IMG/VR virus record: IMGVR_UViG_3300021962_000054
Coordinates: 31,796-95,795 of that record
Direction: 5' to 3' (one strand)
From: a virus
DNA length: 64,000 nucleotides
Shown: piece after piece, positions 23,365-31,052 of the stretch
Layout of the letters: every line of letters begins with the position of its first letter
Position numbering within the stretch: the stretch's first letter is position 1
Notes under the pieces: generated by a model
Database searches by the model: none
The model's input: only the letters and a program-made list of their open reading frames with translations
Told to the model about the DNA's origin: nothing
Program-made: the position numbers and the translations under genes

Positions 23365-24114
23365 TTAGCTGAATTCTAGATCGTCTATGTGCCTGTAATC
23401 TTGTATGCACTCATTGACACAATCAATAAGTTGATCATGATTACCGATCGCAGTTGAATAGTTGATATTATTTGGTTGTTTTCGATATGTAAATTCTTTT
23501 ATATGATCAGGAATTTCGTCGAAAGATAATTCTATTATGTTTCTATTAGTTGTAGTCAAGAATTTTTTGAGCTTTTCCAATAGTAGTACATCTAACACAG
23601 CACGACATATTATTGTTTTACAATCATATTTGAATTTATATTCCATATCATTAGCTTTCATCGCATGATAAAACCAGCTGCTTGCTACGTCATAGATATC
23701 TCGTTGTAGATAGTATATTTTATCAAATCGATCAAATGGAATCAATTTACTGATTTCTTGAAAAATAAATTGTTGATCATAGTCGAGTTCATAATCTGCT
23801 TTACTTAGTGGAAATGTTCTAGATAGAGGACCACAAATGAAAGGTTTGTAGTTGTTAGTATAGGTGAGCATTGTTCCCCATAATTTAGCAACAACTGCCT
23901 GATGGCTAAAAATCTCATTGATCTGATCATGCCATTTTTTGATATAAAACTCTTTTCTTGATTTTTTTATAAAAAAGTTGGGATGGATACTACTAGAGCT
24001 TTCATGGGGAAAGTTTAGTTTTTCGTGATGATTATGGCAATCATATTTTTTTACAAGATATTCATTGAATATGGTCGATCTTGATCTGGGGGTAGAGCAA
24101 ACTAAAATTCGCAT
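23365..24114 (-). CDS. sulfotransferase-like protein 1
   Basis: 249 residues from the minus-strand ATG at 24114; the longer frame passes through the tRNA-Leu region and is rejected. The N-terminus MRILVCSTPRSRSTIF has the 5'-PSB loop pattern (PRSRST) of PAPS-dependent sulfotransferases, and a later YLQRDIYDVASSW resembles the 3'-phosphate-binding R/D segment. It has a paralogue just upstream. An AATAAATA box lies before the start. The acceptor is unknown. Confidence 0.65.
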   Translation of the reverse strand: MRILVCSTPRSRSTIFNEYLVKKYDCHNHHEKLNFPHESSSSIHPNFFIKKSRKEFYIKKWHDQINEIFSHQAVVAKLWGTMLTYTNNYKPFICGPLSRTFPLSKADYELDYDQQFIFQEISKLIPFDRFDKIYYLQRDIYDVASSWFYHAMKANDMEYKFKYDCKTIICRAVLDVLLLEKLKKFLTTTNRNIIELSFDEIPDHIKEFTYRKQPNNINYSTAIGNHDQLIDCVNECIQDYRHIDDLEFS

Positions 24115-24144
24115 GATGATATATTTATTTTGGAATAATATTGG

Positions 24145-24172
24145 TTGACAATTTGCGTATAATAAGTATAAT
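24145..24172 (+). promoter_or_regulatory. sigma70-like promoter for tRNA-Leu(UAG)
   Basis: TTGACA (24145-24150), 16-bp spacer, TATAAT (24167-24172), 17 nt before the tRNA. It is needed because the tRNA is isolated between two minus-strand genes. Confidence 0.85.
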
Positions 24173-24189
24173 ATATAAACAATATATGA

Positions 24190-24272
24190 GCCCAGGTGGT
24201 GGAATGGTATACACGGTGGTCTTAGAAGCCACTGCCTTGTGCATGGAGGTTCGAGTCCTCTCCTGGGCACCA
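24190..24272 (+). tRNA. tRNA-Leu, anticodon UAG
   Basis: Acceptor GCCCAGG/CCTGGGC, anticodon loop CTTAGAA, class II variable arm, encoded CCA. Confidence 0.92.
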
Positions 24273-24273
24273 T

Positions 24274-25035
24274 CTATGTAAAATCGATCTTATCAGCATA
24301 GACTTGTAATTTGTTTATTTTTTCATGTATCAATCCTTCTATGTCAGCATAGTTTGTTATAAGATCCTTGTAATTGTTTTCTAAATCTAAGATTGTATTG
24401 CTCTTTACGAAATTTTGTTCGCAAAAAGCAGGTAATGTATCATAATGTAAATCTATCACAGAGAGTCCAATATTTTTTATAAAGGTGTTTATTTTTTGCT
24501 GTATCAGATATTCTAGTACTTTAAGATCTATGACTTTATGCATTTCGTCTGTGATAGTGATGGGTCTTTTTTTGATTTGATAATCCTTATGCCAGTAATT
24601 TGTATGCACCATCCATTTGTTTTTATAATCGGCATATAGATAGCTCATTGTGCTGTCTACTGGATCCCTGTCGATATTATAAATCGCATCATACTTTTTG
24701 AAGTCATAGGTGCTGCTAATGTTTTGGATGTATTGGAAATCATCTAAATCATTATAAAGAAGAAGGTGTTTTGGAAAAAACTTTATCACGAATCCTCTAG
24801 GGTCAGAAAATAGCTCTTCTGTAAATTTTTTAGTTTGGGTCTCAAATTGATCAAGTTCTATTTTATAATTCCTAAGTTGTAGTTTGGGCACTAATCTGAG
24901 TAACGGGTCGATTTGTAGCGAAAGCGGAATTCTGTGATAGTATTCCATTTTATTTGATATTTTATAAAATTCGGCTAATGTATAACATAATAAACTACTT
25001 CTAGTTCTATGTCTGGAAACAATAAGGATACGCAT
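24274..25035 (-). CDS. sulfotransferase-like protein 2
   Basis: This 253-residue paralogue of the neighbouring gene starts MRILIVSRHRTRSSLLCYTL (the RxRTRSS loop replaces PRSRST) and carries YNIDRDPVDSTMSY as the R-D-P segment. There is no signal peptide. It lies on the opposite side of tRNA-Leu from its paralogue. The substrate is unknown and the enzyme assignment rests on these two motifs. Confidence 0.6.
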   Translation of the reverse strand: MRILIVSRHRTRSSLLCYTLAEFYKISNKMEYYHRIPLSLQIDPLLRLVPKLQLRNYKIELDQFETQTKKFTEELFSDPRGFVIKFFPKHLLLYNDLDDFQYIQNISSTYDFKKYDAIYNIDRDPVDSTMSYLYADYKNKWMVHTNYWHKDYQIKKRPITITDEMHKVIDLKVLEYLIQQKINTFIKNIGLSVIDLHYDTLPAFCEQNFVKSNTILDLENNYKDLITNYADIEGLIHEKINKLQVYADKIDFT

Positions 25036-25102
25036 CTAGGATTACCTTTATTTTTGAATGAATCAAGGGTATTTAGTATAATAATCATACGGAGATTAGC
25101 TT

Positions 25103-25270
25103 ATGAAACAGGTAACTTTGGAAAATATTTATAACAAGGAACGATATACCAGTGTGGGTAAGCAAACTAAAAAGTATATTGATGGGGTTGAATACATAAA
25201 AGTTGTTTTGGAAGGAACTCAGCGAGAAGTATTAATTCGCAGAGACTATGTAAAGAAGGTAAATAAATAA
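25103..25270 (+). CDS. small basic protein (55 aa)
   Basis: This short ORF starts MKQVTLENIYNKERYTSVGK and ends RRDYVKKVNK, predicted beta-rich and basic. It has a CGGAG site and an upstream TATAAT-like sequence, and is followed 9 nt later by the HNH gene. No family is recognised. Confidence 0.5.
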   Translation: MKQVTLENIYNKERYTSVGKQTKKYIDGVEYIKVVLEGTQREVLIRRDYVKKVNK

Positions 25271-25279
25271 AGAGGACAT

Positions 25280-25840
25280 ATGGCAGTTTTAGCATTAGAT
25301 ATCAGTGGAAATCCTCGACAGTGGATAAGTCACGACATGGCTATCGTTTACCATGCAAAAAAATCTGTCGCTTGGTCTTTAGGAGAAGTGATCGCGAAGT
25401 ATAGGGGCGGCTACCAAAATAACGGTAATCAATCCTATATCGAAACTCCTAGCATAATAGCTATCAGGGGAAATGGGTTCAATCCTGCAAGACAGGGACG
25501 GGTAACATTGACAAATAAAACTTTATTCGGTCGAGACAGACATATCTGTGCCTATTGCGGAGGACATTTCCCCAACACTACCCAATTGAGCAGAGATCAT
25601 ATCGTACCACGTAGCAAAGGCGGAGTAGACGATTGGATGAATGTTGTCACTGCTTGTAAACGTTGCAACACACATAAGGGTCAAAAGTCACTGAAAGAGG
25701 CACGCCTTGAGTTGATCTATGTACCTTATGTTCCTAATCATTTTGAGAATCTTATATTACAAAATAGGAATATCCTCGCGGATCAAATGGAATATCTACT
25801 ATCTGGTGTACCCAAACATAGTAGAGTTTTGTTATGCTAG
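25280..25840 (+). CDS. HNH endonuclease
   Basis: This is a 186-residue protein. The HNH core spans about 84-135: C90-x2-C93, D106-H107 in LSRDHIVPRSKGG, N121, C126-x2-C129, N130 and H132. This is the zinc-bound betabeta-alpha nuclease fold. N-terminal residues 1-80 are of unknown function. It overlaps the next gene by 7 nt. It may be a homing or free-standing endonuclease within the tRNA-rich region; no interrupted gene is seen next to it. Confidence 0.9.
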   Translation: MAVLALDISGNPRQWISHDMAIVYHAKKSVAWSLGEVIAKYRGGYQNNGNQSYIETPSIIAIRGNGFNPARQGRVTLTNKTLFGRDRHICAYCGGHFPNTTQLSRDHIVPRSKGGVDDWMNVVTACKRCNTHKGQKSLKEARLELIYVPYVPNHFENLILQNRNILADQMEYLLSGVPKHSRVLLC

Positions 25841-26403
25841 TTCAAAAGAATAAATTCGAGGTTCCATATTACATTTATAAAGTAGAAGATCATGAGGATC
25901 TAAAGTCCAAATTGATTCCTTTACTTGAGAAGATAGATGGAATCAATTCTGTACAGAGTTTTGAAACAATAAGCAAGTCAGATTGGAATACTAATCAGGA
26001 TGCCACTTATTTTAGAAAAAATTTCGTATTGAACAAAGAACCTAATTATTATTCTCTATTGGAACATCATATAGACAAAATTATTCATGAAGTTATTCCT
26101 GATAAAAATAAGAAATCTTTTTATGTGGGTCAAGGATGGTTTCACCAGTATAAAAAGATGAATTATTATTTTTATCACTGGCATCCGGGTTCAAGATGGG
26201 CATTAGTATACTATCTAGAGTTACCGGAAGATGGTCCTAAAACCGAGTTTGAAAACGAGTTTGGATTACCAATATGTCCTGATGTAAAAGAAGGAGATAT
26301 ACTCATTTTTCCTAGCTGGATAAAACATCGGAGCCCTCCCAACAAATCTGTCGGTAGAAAGACAATTATTGCCTTTAATCTTGTAGAAAAAGAATCAGTA
26401 TAG
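25834..26403 (+). CDS. 2OG-Fe(II) oxygenase-like protein 2
   Basis: This 189-residue protein has the motif FYHWHPGSRWALVYYLELPED, then DILIFPSWIKHRSPPNKSVGRKTIIAFN, supplying the proximal His pair, distal His and 2OG-binding Arg. The pattern fits the putative 2OG-Fe(II) oxygenases abundant in T4-like marine phages. The start overlaps the end of the HNH gene. Confidence 0.75.
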   Translation: MLVQKNKFEVPYYIYKVEDHEDLKSKLIPLLEKIDGINSVQSFETISKSDWNTNQDATYFRKNFVLNKEPNYYSLLEHHIDKIIHEVIPDKNKKSFYVGQGWFHQYKKMNYYFYHWHPGSRWALVYYLELPEDGPKTEFENEFGLPICPDVKEGDILIFPSWIKHRSPPNKSVGRKTIIAFNLVEKESV

Positions 26404-26427
26404 TACACTGATCTAAATAAACGAGTC

Positions 26428-26502
26428 GCCCACTTAGCACAGCGGTAGTGCAACTGATTTGTAATCAGTAGGTCGGGAGTTCAAATCTCTCAGTGGGCAC
26501 CA
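26428..26502 (+). tRNA. tRNA-Thr, anticodon UGU
   Basis: Acceptor GCCCACT/AGTGGGC, anticodon loop TTTGTAA, T-loop TTCAAAT, encoded CCA. Confidence 0.93.
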
Positions 26503-26513
26503 TCTCTTTTAGC

Positions 26514-26521
26514 TATAAATA
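26514..26521 (+). promoter_or_regulatory. T4-type late promoter box (TATAAATA)
   Basis: A perfect TATAAATA 33 nt before the ATG of the 52-aa membrane protein. Confidence 0.6.
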
Positions 26522-26553
26522 TAATAGTAACCCTAACATAAGGAGAAATTATT

Positions 26554-26712
26554 ATGTCATTTGAAGTAATATTGGCTATCATAGTTTTAGTAGGTTTTGG
26601 AGCATTTCTATACCTCAGAAAAAAGAAAGCAGACGCTAATCGTGGTGCTAATGGAAGCAGCGGAAGCGGCGGCGAAATTCCAAAAACTGACGGAAAAGAT
26701 AGTCTAAAATAA
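26554..26712 (+). CDS. small single-pass membrane protein (52 aa)
   Basis: N-terminal transmembrane segment VILAIIVLVGFGAFLYL, then RKKK and a Gly/Ser-rich polar tail. AAGGAG lies before the ATG and a late promoter box upstream. The tail would lie in the cytoplasm by the positive-inside rule. Function is unknown. Confidence 0.65.
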   Translation: MSFEVILAIIVLVGFGAFLYLRKKKADANRGANGSSGSGGEIPKTDGKDSLK

Positions 26713-26763
26713 GAATTGTACAGCTTTTGTACTGTACAAAACTTCTACATTTCGGCCAGTAAG

Positions 26764-26771
26764 TATAAATA
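26764..26771 (+). promoter_or_regulatory. T4-type late promoter box (TATAAATA) before EF-hand gene
   Basis: A perfect TATAAATA 42 nt before the EF-hand protein ATG. A TTGTACAG/CTGTACAA hairpin (26717-26739) lies just upstream. Confidence 0.6.
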
Positions 26772-26813
26772 AGTTTGTGCAAGGATGCACAATCTACTAT
26801 ACAGGAGTTCGTT

Positions 26814-27065
26814 ATGAAGAAGTTAGCAATTGGTCTATTGGCATTGGTTTCTGTAACAGCAATGGCACAGGATCGTGTCAGCAAGTTTGATAAAAACGGT
26901 GACGCAAAGGTAGACTTTGCTGAACTAACATCAGTATGTGAAGTTAGCCAGAATCTTTTTATGAAGGCTGACAAGGATAATGATGGTGCATTGAGTAATG
27001 GTGAGATGCGTACTGCTAAAGCATATTTGTTTAGCAAGTGCGGTAAGGAAGAAAAGAACGCCTGA
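26814..27065 (+). CDS. secreted EF-hand calcium-binding protein (83 aa)
   Basis: The start at ATG 26814 follows AGGAG; an in-frame upstream codon is rejected. A signal peptide MKKLAIGLLALVSVTAMAQ is followed by two EF-hand loops: DKNGDAKVDFAE and DKDNDGALSNGE, with a Cys in each half (Cys42 region and near the end) that may form a disulfide. It is predicted periplasmic and calcium-binding. This is an unusual phage product; it may stabilise the envelope or a surface protein. Confidence 0.85.
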   Translation: MKKLAIGLLALVSVTAMAQDRVSKFDKNGDAKVDFAELTSVCEVSQNLFMKADKDNDGALSNGEMRTAKAYLFSKCGKEEKNA

Positions 27066-27105
27066 TAGTAGGTGTTAGTTTTACAACTCACCTCCAGAGG
27101 GTTGT

Positions 27106-27131
27106 GGGGCGATAGAAATATCGCCCCTTTT
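27106..27131 (+). terminator. rho-independent terminator after EF-hand gene
   Basis: A 9-bp stem GGGGCGATA / TATCGCCCC with a GAAA tetraloop followed by TTTT. Confidence 0.9.
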
Positions 27132-27139
27132 GTTTAGGC

Positions 27140-27147
27140 CATAAATA
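27140..27147 (+). promoter_or_regulatory. late promoter-like box (CATAAATA)
   Basis: CATAAATA immediately upstream of the oxygenase-like gene starting at 27155; a one-base variant of the late consensus. Confidence 0.45.
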
Positions 27148-27154
27148 AAAATAT

Positions 27155-27733
27155 ATGAATTTGCGCGAAGTAGACAATTTTTTTCCTATTTTCTTACAAA
27201 AAGACCTAATGGCTACCATACTCAAGACTGACTTTGTATGGGGATATACACGTAGCATCAATTCTGAAGATCAACTTCTTGTGCAAAAATGGTTGAAAAA
27301 TGAAAGAGTCGTAGACGATTATGCATTTGTTCATATCCTTGACTTAGAAAGCGGAAAAGATAAAAGTTTGCTAGCGAATATAAAATTTTACATTCAAAAA
27401 CATTTCAATGTCGAGGTGAATCAAATATTACGGGGAAGGTTTATTTTCTCTCCACCCAATTCTAAAGCACGTCCAGATAATATATTGATGCCACATATTG
27501 ACTTAATGACCCCTCATCAAACTCTGCTTTATTATATAAACACTAATGATGCCGAGACTGTATTTTTTGATCAATCATATAATGAACAGTTGCTAAATTA
27601 TATTTTACCTGACACCTATTACGCTGTAAAACCAAAACAAGGCAAGGCTGTATTATTTGACGGACTGATACATCATGCTGGTAGGATATCAAATCAAGAT
27701 AAAAGAATTTTACTAAGTGTCAATTTCATCTAA
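27155..27733 (+). CDS. 2OG-Fe(II) oxygenase-like protein 3
   Basis: This is a 192-residue protein. Iron ligands H114-x-D116 (LMPHIDLMTPHQT) and H173/H174 (DGLIHHAGR) with the 2OG-binding R184 (DKRILLSVNF) are all present, so it is probably active. A close paralogue lies at 30459-31052. It has no signal peptide. The substrate is unknown. Confidence 0.8.
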   Translation: MNLREVDNFFPIFLQKDLMATILKTDFVWGYTRSINSEDQLLVQKWLKNERVVDDYAFVHILDLESGKDKSLLANIKFYIQKHFNVEVNQILRGRFIFSPPNSKARPDNILMPHIDLMTPHQTLLYYINTNDAETVFFDQSYNEQLLNYILPDTYYAVKPKQGKAVLFDGLIHHAGRISNQDKRILLSVNFI

Positions 27734-27745
27734 ATATCAAAGTGT

Positions 27746-27821
27746 TGGCGAATAGCTCAGTCGGTAGAGCAGGTGACTGTTAATCACCCTGTCGCAGGTT
27801 CGATCCCTGCTTCGCCAGCCA
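27746..27821 (+). tRNA. tRNA-Asn, anticodon GUU
   Basis: Acceptor TGGCGAA/TTCGCCA, anticodon loop CTGTTAA, G73, encoded CCA. Confidence 0.93.
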
Positions 27822-27833
27822 ACCCAATTATAA

Positions 27834-27861
27834 TTGAATAATCATATAAATCATGTATAAT
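27834..27861 (+). promoter_or_regulatory. sigma70-like promoter for tRNA-Pro
   Basis: TTGAAT (27834-27839), 16-bp spacer, TATAAT (27856-27861), 15 nt before tRNA-Pro. Confidence 0.7.
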
Positions 27862-27876
27862 AAACTTATGATGACT

Positions 27877-27953
27877 CGGGATGTAGCTCAGCCTGGTAGA
27901 GCATTTGCTTTGGGAGCAAAGGGTCCAAGGTTCGAATCCTTGTATCCCGACCA
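27877..27953 (+). tRNA. tRNA-Pro, anticodon UGG
   Basis: Acceptor CGGGATG/TATCCCG, anticodon loop TTTGGGA, encoded CCA. Confidence 0.93.
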
Positions 27954-27964
27954 CTAAATAAAAT

Positions 27965-28528
27965 ATGTTTACAGTTTATGAAAACTTATTGCCGAAACAC
28001 TTATTCAACGGTTTGCATGACAGACTTTGTAGGGAGCCCGGTTGGAAGTATGATAATGCTTCGGATAAATCTAAAGAAAGTGAAAATAAACTAGTTTTCT
28101 GGCTCAAAGACTTAATGAATGATGAGTTATTTACTAAGGTATTGTTTGAAAAAATTTGTGAGGTAACCGAAACTAAATTTACTTTACTCAGAGTATACGC
28201 TAACGGACAGACATATGGACTGTCCGGCGATCTACACTATGATGATTCAAGGTTGAATGCACATACTTTTTTGTACTATACGAATCCTAAATGGATGGTA
28301 CAGTGGGGCGGCAGCACGATATTCACGGAAATAACAAATCCAATACAAAATAAACTTACAGCAGCTACTCTCAAGGGAGATACCAGTAAGAGTGAAGTAC
28401 AGCAATTTTCGCCTAAACCAAACGCAGGGCTTTTTTATAAAAGTAATATCACACACGCAGGTCTGGAGCCCACAAGACATTGCAAAGAGCTAAGGATTAC
28501 AGTATCATATAAACTTCTTTTAGAATAG
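27965..28528 (+). CDS. 2OG-Fe(II) oxygenase-like protein 4
   Basis: This is a 187-residue prolyl-hydroxylase-type protein: H91-x-D93 (LHYDDSRLNAHTFLYY), WGGSTIF, H164 (SNITHAG) and R177 (LRITVSYKL). The full metal and cosubstrate set is present. It lies between tRNA-Pro and tRNA-Val, with an AAATAAA-rich start region. Confidence 0.8.
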   Translation: MFTVYENLLPKHLFNGLHDRLCREPGWKYDNASDKSKESENKLVFWLKDLMNDELFTKVLFEKICEVTETKFTLLRVYANGQTYGLSGDLHYDDSRLNAHTFLYYTNPKWMVQWGGSTIFTEITNPIQNKLTAATLKGDTSKSEVQQFSPKPNAGLFYKSNITHAGLEPTRHCKELRITVSYKLLLE

Positions 28529-28529
28529 T

Positions 28530-28604
28530 GCGGGATTAACTCAGTGGTAGAGTAGCGCCTTTACACGGCGAATGTCGGGAGTTCGACCCTCTCATCCCGC
28601 ACCA
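28530..28604 (+). tRNA. tRNA-Val, anticodon UAC
   Basis: Acceptor GCGGGAT/ATCCCGC, anticodon loop TTTACAC, A73, encoded CCA; it starts 1 nt after the preceding stop. Confidence 0.93.
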
Positions 28605-28654
28605 ATTCTCTTGAAATTATATACATTCTGTAGTAACATAATAAACATGAATTA

Positions 28655-28741
28655 TGCCTCGGTGGTGAAATTGGTAGACACAACAGACTTAAAATCTGTC
28701 GGCGATTCGCTGTGCCGGTTCGAGTCCGGCCCGAGGCACCA
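28655..28741 (+). tRNA. tRNA-Leu, anticodon UAA
   Basis: Acceptor GCCTCGG/CCGAGGC, anticodon loop CTTAAAA, long variable arm, encoded CCA. Confidence 0.93.
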
Positions 28742-28760
28742 TATATATAGAATTTGATTT

Positions 28761-29267
28761 ATGAATAGATTTTCTGCCAATCATCAATTACAAGAAAGTA
28801 GAACGTTAGCAAAACATTATGTATTTCATATGCCTGACTTGCCTGATTTGTCGTGGGACGAGGTAGTGTCTTGCATGAATTATAATGTCAAAGAAAAAAT
28901 TCCACATAAAACACAAGAAAATTTGGGACTAGTTTTACATAGTTGTTCTAACTTACCAAAAATTTTAGATGTACTTGACGAGTTCGCTATCTTGCAACCT
29001 GAAAAAAATCCTACAGCACATTTGTATATTTCTTTTTCTGAAAAATCAAAAACTTTTGGCTGGCATAAAGATTTTACTGAAGTTATATTTTGGCAAGCAA
29101 TAGGGACTACACTGTTTAGCGTAAAACAGGATGATACTGTTTTCAAGTACGAACTTCACCCAAATGATGTCATATACATACCTAAAGGAATGTGGCATAG
29201 CACGGAACCTCTAACTTCTAGAGTTGGAGTAAGTATGGGGTTTGATAAAGTATATAAGGGCCTATAG
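28761..29267 (+). CDS. cupin/JmjC-like Fe(II) oxygenase
   Basis: This 168-residue protein has the cupin-fold metal set H102-x-D104 (FGWHKDFTEV) and H146 (IPKGMWHSTEP), resembling JmjC/Cupin_8-type hydroxylases. NDVIYIPKGMWH is the classic second cupin motif. The stop codon is embedded in the first bases of the following tRNA. A protein or RNA hydroxylase role is possible; the substrate is unknown. Confidence 0.75.
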   Translation: MNRFSANHQLQESRTLAKHYVFHMPDLPDLSWDEVVSCMNYNVKEKIPHKTQENLGLVLHSCSNLPKILDVLDEFAILQPEKNPTAHLYISFSEKSKTFGWHKDFTEVIFWQAIGTTLFSVKQDDTVFKYELHPNDVIYIPKGMWHSTEPLTSRVGVSMGFDKVYKGL

Positions 29268-29333
29268 CATAACGGTTAATGCAGCGGACTCATAATCCGT
29301 TGAGTCTAGGTTCAAATCCTAGTGGGCCCACCA
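29258..29333 (+). tRNA. tRNA with CAU anticodon, probably Ile2 (AUA reader)
   Basis: Acceptor GGGCCTA/TGGGCCC, anticodon arm CGGA-CTCATAA-TCCG resembling bacterial tRNA-Ile2, A73, encoded CCA. Lysidine modification by host TilS would make it an Ile tRNA. The first 10 bases overlap the cupin gene's end. Confidence 0.85.
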
Positions 29334-29416
29334 TTTTTTTATATCTATCTATAATACACCCTATTTCCACCGTAAATACTACTGAGGAAACTTACCAATC
29401 CTCTGGAGGAAATAAA

Positions 29417-29647
29417 ATGGATAAAGTATTTGAACACGTAAGCGGCTTTCTAGGCCATTTAATGGATCTAGGAGTCAAATTACTAGCAGTAGGAGTACTA
29501 TTCCAGATCCTATTCGGTGCAGCAGTACCGTTCTTGGGTCTTGATGTAGTCGGAGCAATCACAAACTTTGTGGGTGCTTTAGGTGAAAAAGGCCTAGTAG
29601 GCTTGGTAGCACTATGGGTATTGTTCTGGGCTTGGAATAAGAAGTAA
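29417..29647 (+). CDS. small hydrophobic membrane protein (76 aa)
   Basis: Starts at ATG 29417 after CTGGAGGA. Two hydrophobic helices (VKLLAVGVLFQILFGAAVPFLGL and GLVGLVALWVLFWAW) flank a short loop, ending NKK. Its size and topology match small membrane proteins common in T4-like marine phages. A strong terminator follows, so it is a single-gene unit. Confidence 0.75.
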   Translation: MDKVFEHVSGFLGHLMDLGVKLLAVGVLFQILFGAAVPFLGLDVVGAITNFVGALGEKGLVGLVALWVLFWAWNKK

Positions 29648-29671
29648 GAACGATCTCATTGATGACAATGG

Positions 29672-29700
29672 ACCCGCTTGAGCAATCAAGCGGGTTTTTT
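29672..29700 (+). terminator. rho-independent terminator
   Basis: A 10-bp stem ACCCGCTTGA / TCAAGCGGGT with GCAA tetraloop followed by TTTTT. Confidence 0.92.
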
Positions 29701-29738
29701 ATTATAGATAGAAAACTAAGTAAATAACTAGATTACAC

Positions 29739-29828
29739 GGAGAGGTGGCAGAGCGGTTGATTGCAACAGTCTTGAAAACTGTCGAACGTGAAAGCGTTCC
29801 GTGAGTTCGAATCTCACCCCCTCCGCCA
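29739..29828 (+). tRNA. tRNA-Ser, anticodon UGA
   Basis: Acceptor GGAGAGG/CCCCTCC, anticodon loop CTTGAAA, long variable arm, G73, encoded CCA. Confidence 0.92.
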
Positions 29829-29855
29829 AATCTATTAATAGGGAATATTGTATCA

Positions 29856-30407
29856 ATGATTTGTGAATCTACGCCATTATCTAATTTTATAAAAAAATTT
29901 GATAAAGTTATACCAGACAAATTGTGCGATACAATAATAAATGATTCCTATGAATACTATAAGCACCACTGGTATACAAACATCAATGGTGCAGTACCGG
30001 GTGATAATAAAGATTTTGATCGATCATCTGTCAAAACAAAACACTATCTATTTTTGAAACCGATTCTGGATAAATGTATAGAAAAAGGACCTTTTTCAGA
30101 TCATTTCAGTTTGATTGGGGAAAGTGAGGTACTTCTAAATCGATATAATGTCAGTACTAGAATGAGACCGCATTTCGATCACATAAATTCGTTGTTCGAC
30201 GGACAAAAAAAAGGTATTCCAGTCTTGAGCATTGTTGGATTGTTAAATGATGATTTTGAGGGAGGAGATTTTCTTTTTTTTGAAAATTATAATATTTCTT
30301 TACAAAAAGGAGATATTGTAATTTTTCCCTCAAATTTTCTTTTCCCTCATGGGGTTTCTGATATTACCAATGGAACAAGATATAGCATAGTGCAATGGAG
30401 ATGGTAA
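29856..30407 (+). CDS. 2OG-Fe(II) oxygenase-like protein 5 (prolyl 4-hydroxylase type)
   Basis: This 183-residue protein has H106-x-D108 (MRPHFDHI), LLNDDFEGGDFLFF, KGDIVIFPSNFLFPHGV (H165) and R175 (GTRYSIVQW), a textbook P4H-like domain with all catalytic residues. It is cytosolic. The target is unknown. Confidence 0.85.
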   Translation: MICESTPLSNFIKKFDKVIPDKLCDTIINDSYEYYKHHWYTNINGAVPGDNKDFDRSSVKTKHYLFLKPILDKCIEKGPFSDHFSLIGESEVLLNRYNVSTRMRPHFDHINSLFDGQKKGIPVLSIVGLLNDDFEGGDFLFFENYNISLQKGDIVIFPSNFLFPHGVSDITNGTRYSIVQWRW

Positions 30408-30458
30408 ATAAATTATCATGTTATACTACTATAGTCTTGCTACCGTGCTAATCTATTT

Positions 30459-31052
30459 ATGAAAGAGTGTGAAAATTTTCTTCCTCTTTTTTATCAAAAA
30501 AGGCTACAAGGTTTGTTTGGATCAAATATTTTTCCCTGGCTTTATTACAAAAATGTAAGCGGTCTCGACGCAGCAGAGATGGCTAGCTTGTGTAAAGAAG
30601 ATTCCAACATTAGAGAGGGATATGGTTTTCAACACTTGATTTATGGAGAAAATCAAAAATATGATAAACGACTATATGAAAATTTAAATTTTATAGAATT
30701 ATTTTCTAAAGCAATAAAGTCAAAATTCTCTGTTGAAGTCAATCAAATACTTAGAATTATGGTTGGACTTACTTTGCCTGATATAACTTATAAACCTACT
30801 CAATACTTTTGTCCGCATGTCGACAGGGTTACTACACACCAGACAGTTATATACAATATCAATACACATGATGCTGGCACTAGGATATTCAAAGAAAAAT
30901 TTGATGGAAAACCTAATCTCGACAAGAAAACACACATTCATACCGCTATTAGTAAACAGGGTAGTGCAATATTATTTGATGGGTTGACATATCATGCAGG
31001 CGCCATACCAAATATGTTCGATAAACTAATAATCAACATCAATTTTGTATGA
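30459..31052 (+). CDS. 2OG-Fe(II) oxygenase-like protein 6, Arg site altered
   Basis: This 197-residue paralogue of the 27155-27733 gene shares VEVNQILR, PH-V-D-x-VTTHQT (H120, D122) and ILFDGLTYHAG (H179). The Arg that binds 2-oxoglutarate in the paralogue (DKRIL) is replaced here by Leu (DKLII), so activity is doubtful or the cosubstrate site is changed. It overlaps the next gene by 4 nt. Confidence 0.75.
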   Translation: MKECENFLPLFYQKRLQGLFGSNIFPWLYYKNVSGLDAAEMASLCKEDSNIREGYGFQHLIYGENQKYDKRLYENLNFIELFSKAIKSKFSVEVNQILRIMVGLTLPDITYKPTQYFCPHVDRVTTHQTVIYNINTHDAGTRIFKEKFDGKPNLDKKTHIHTAISKQGSAILFDGLTYHAGAIPNMFDKLIININFV

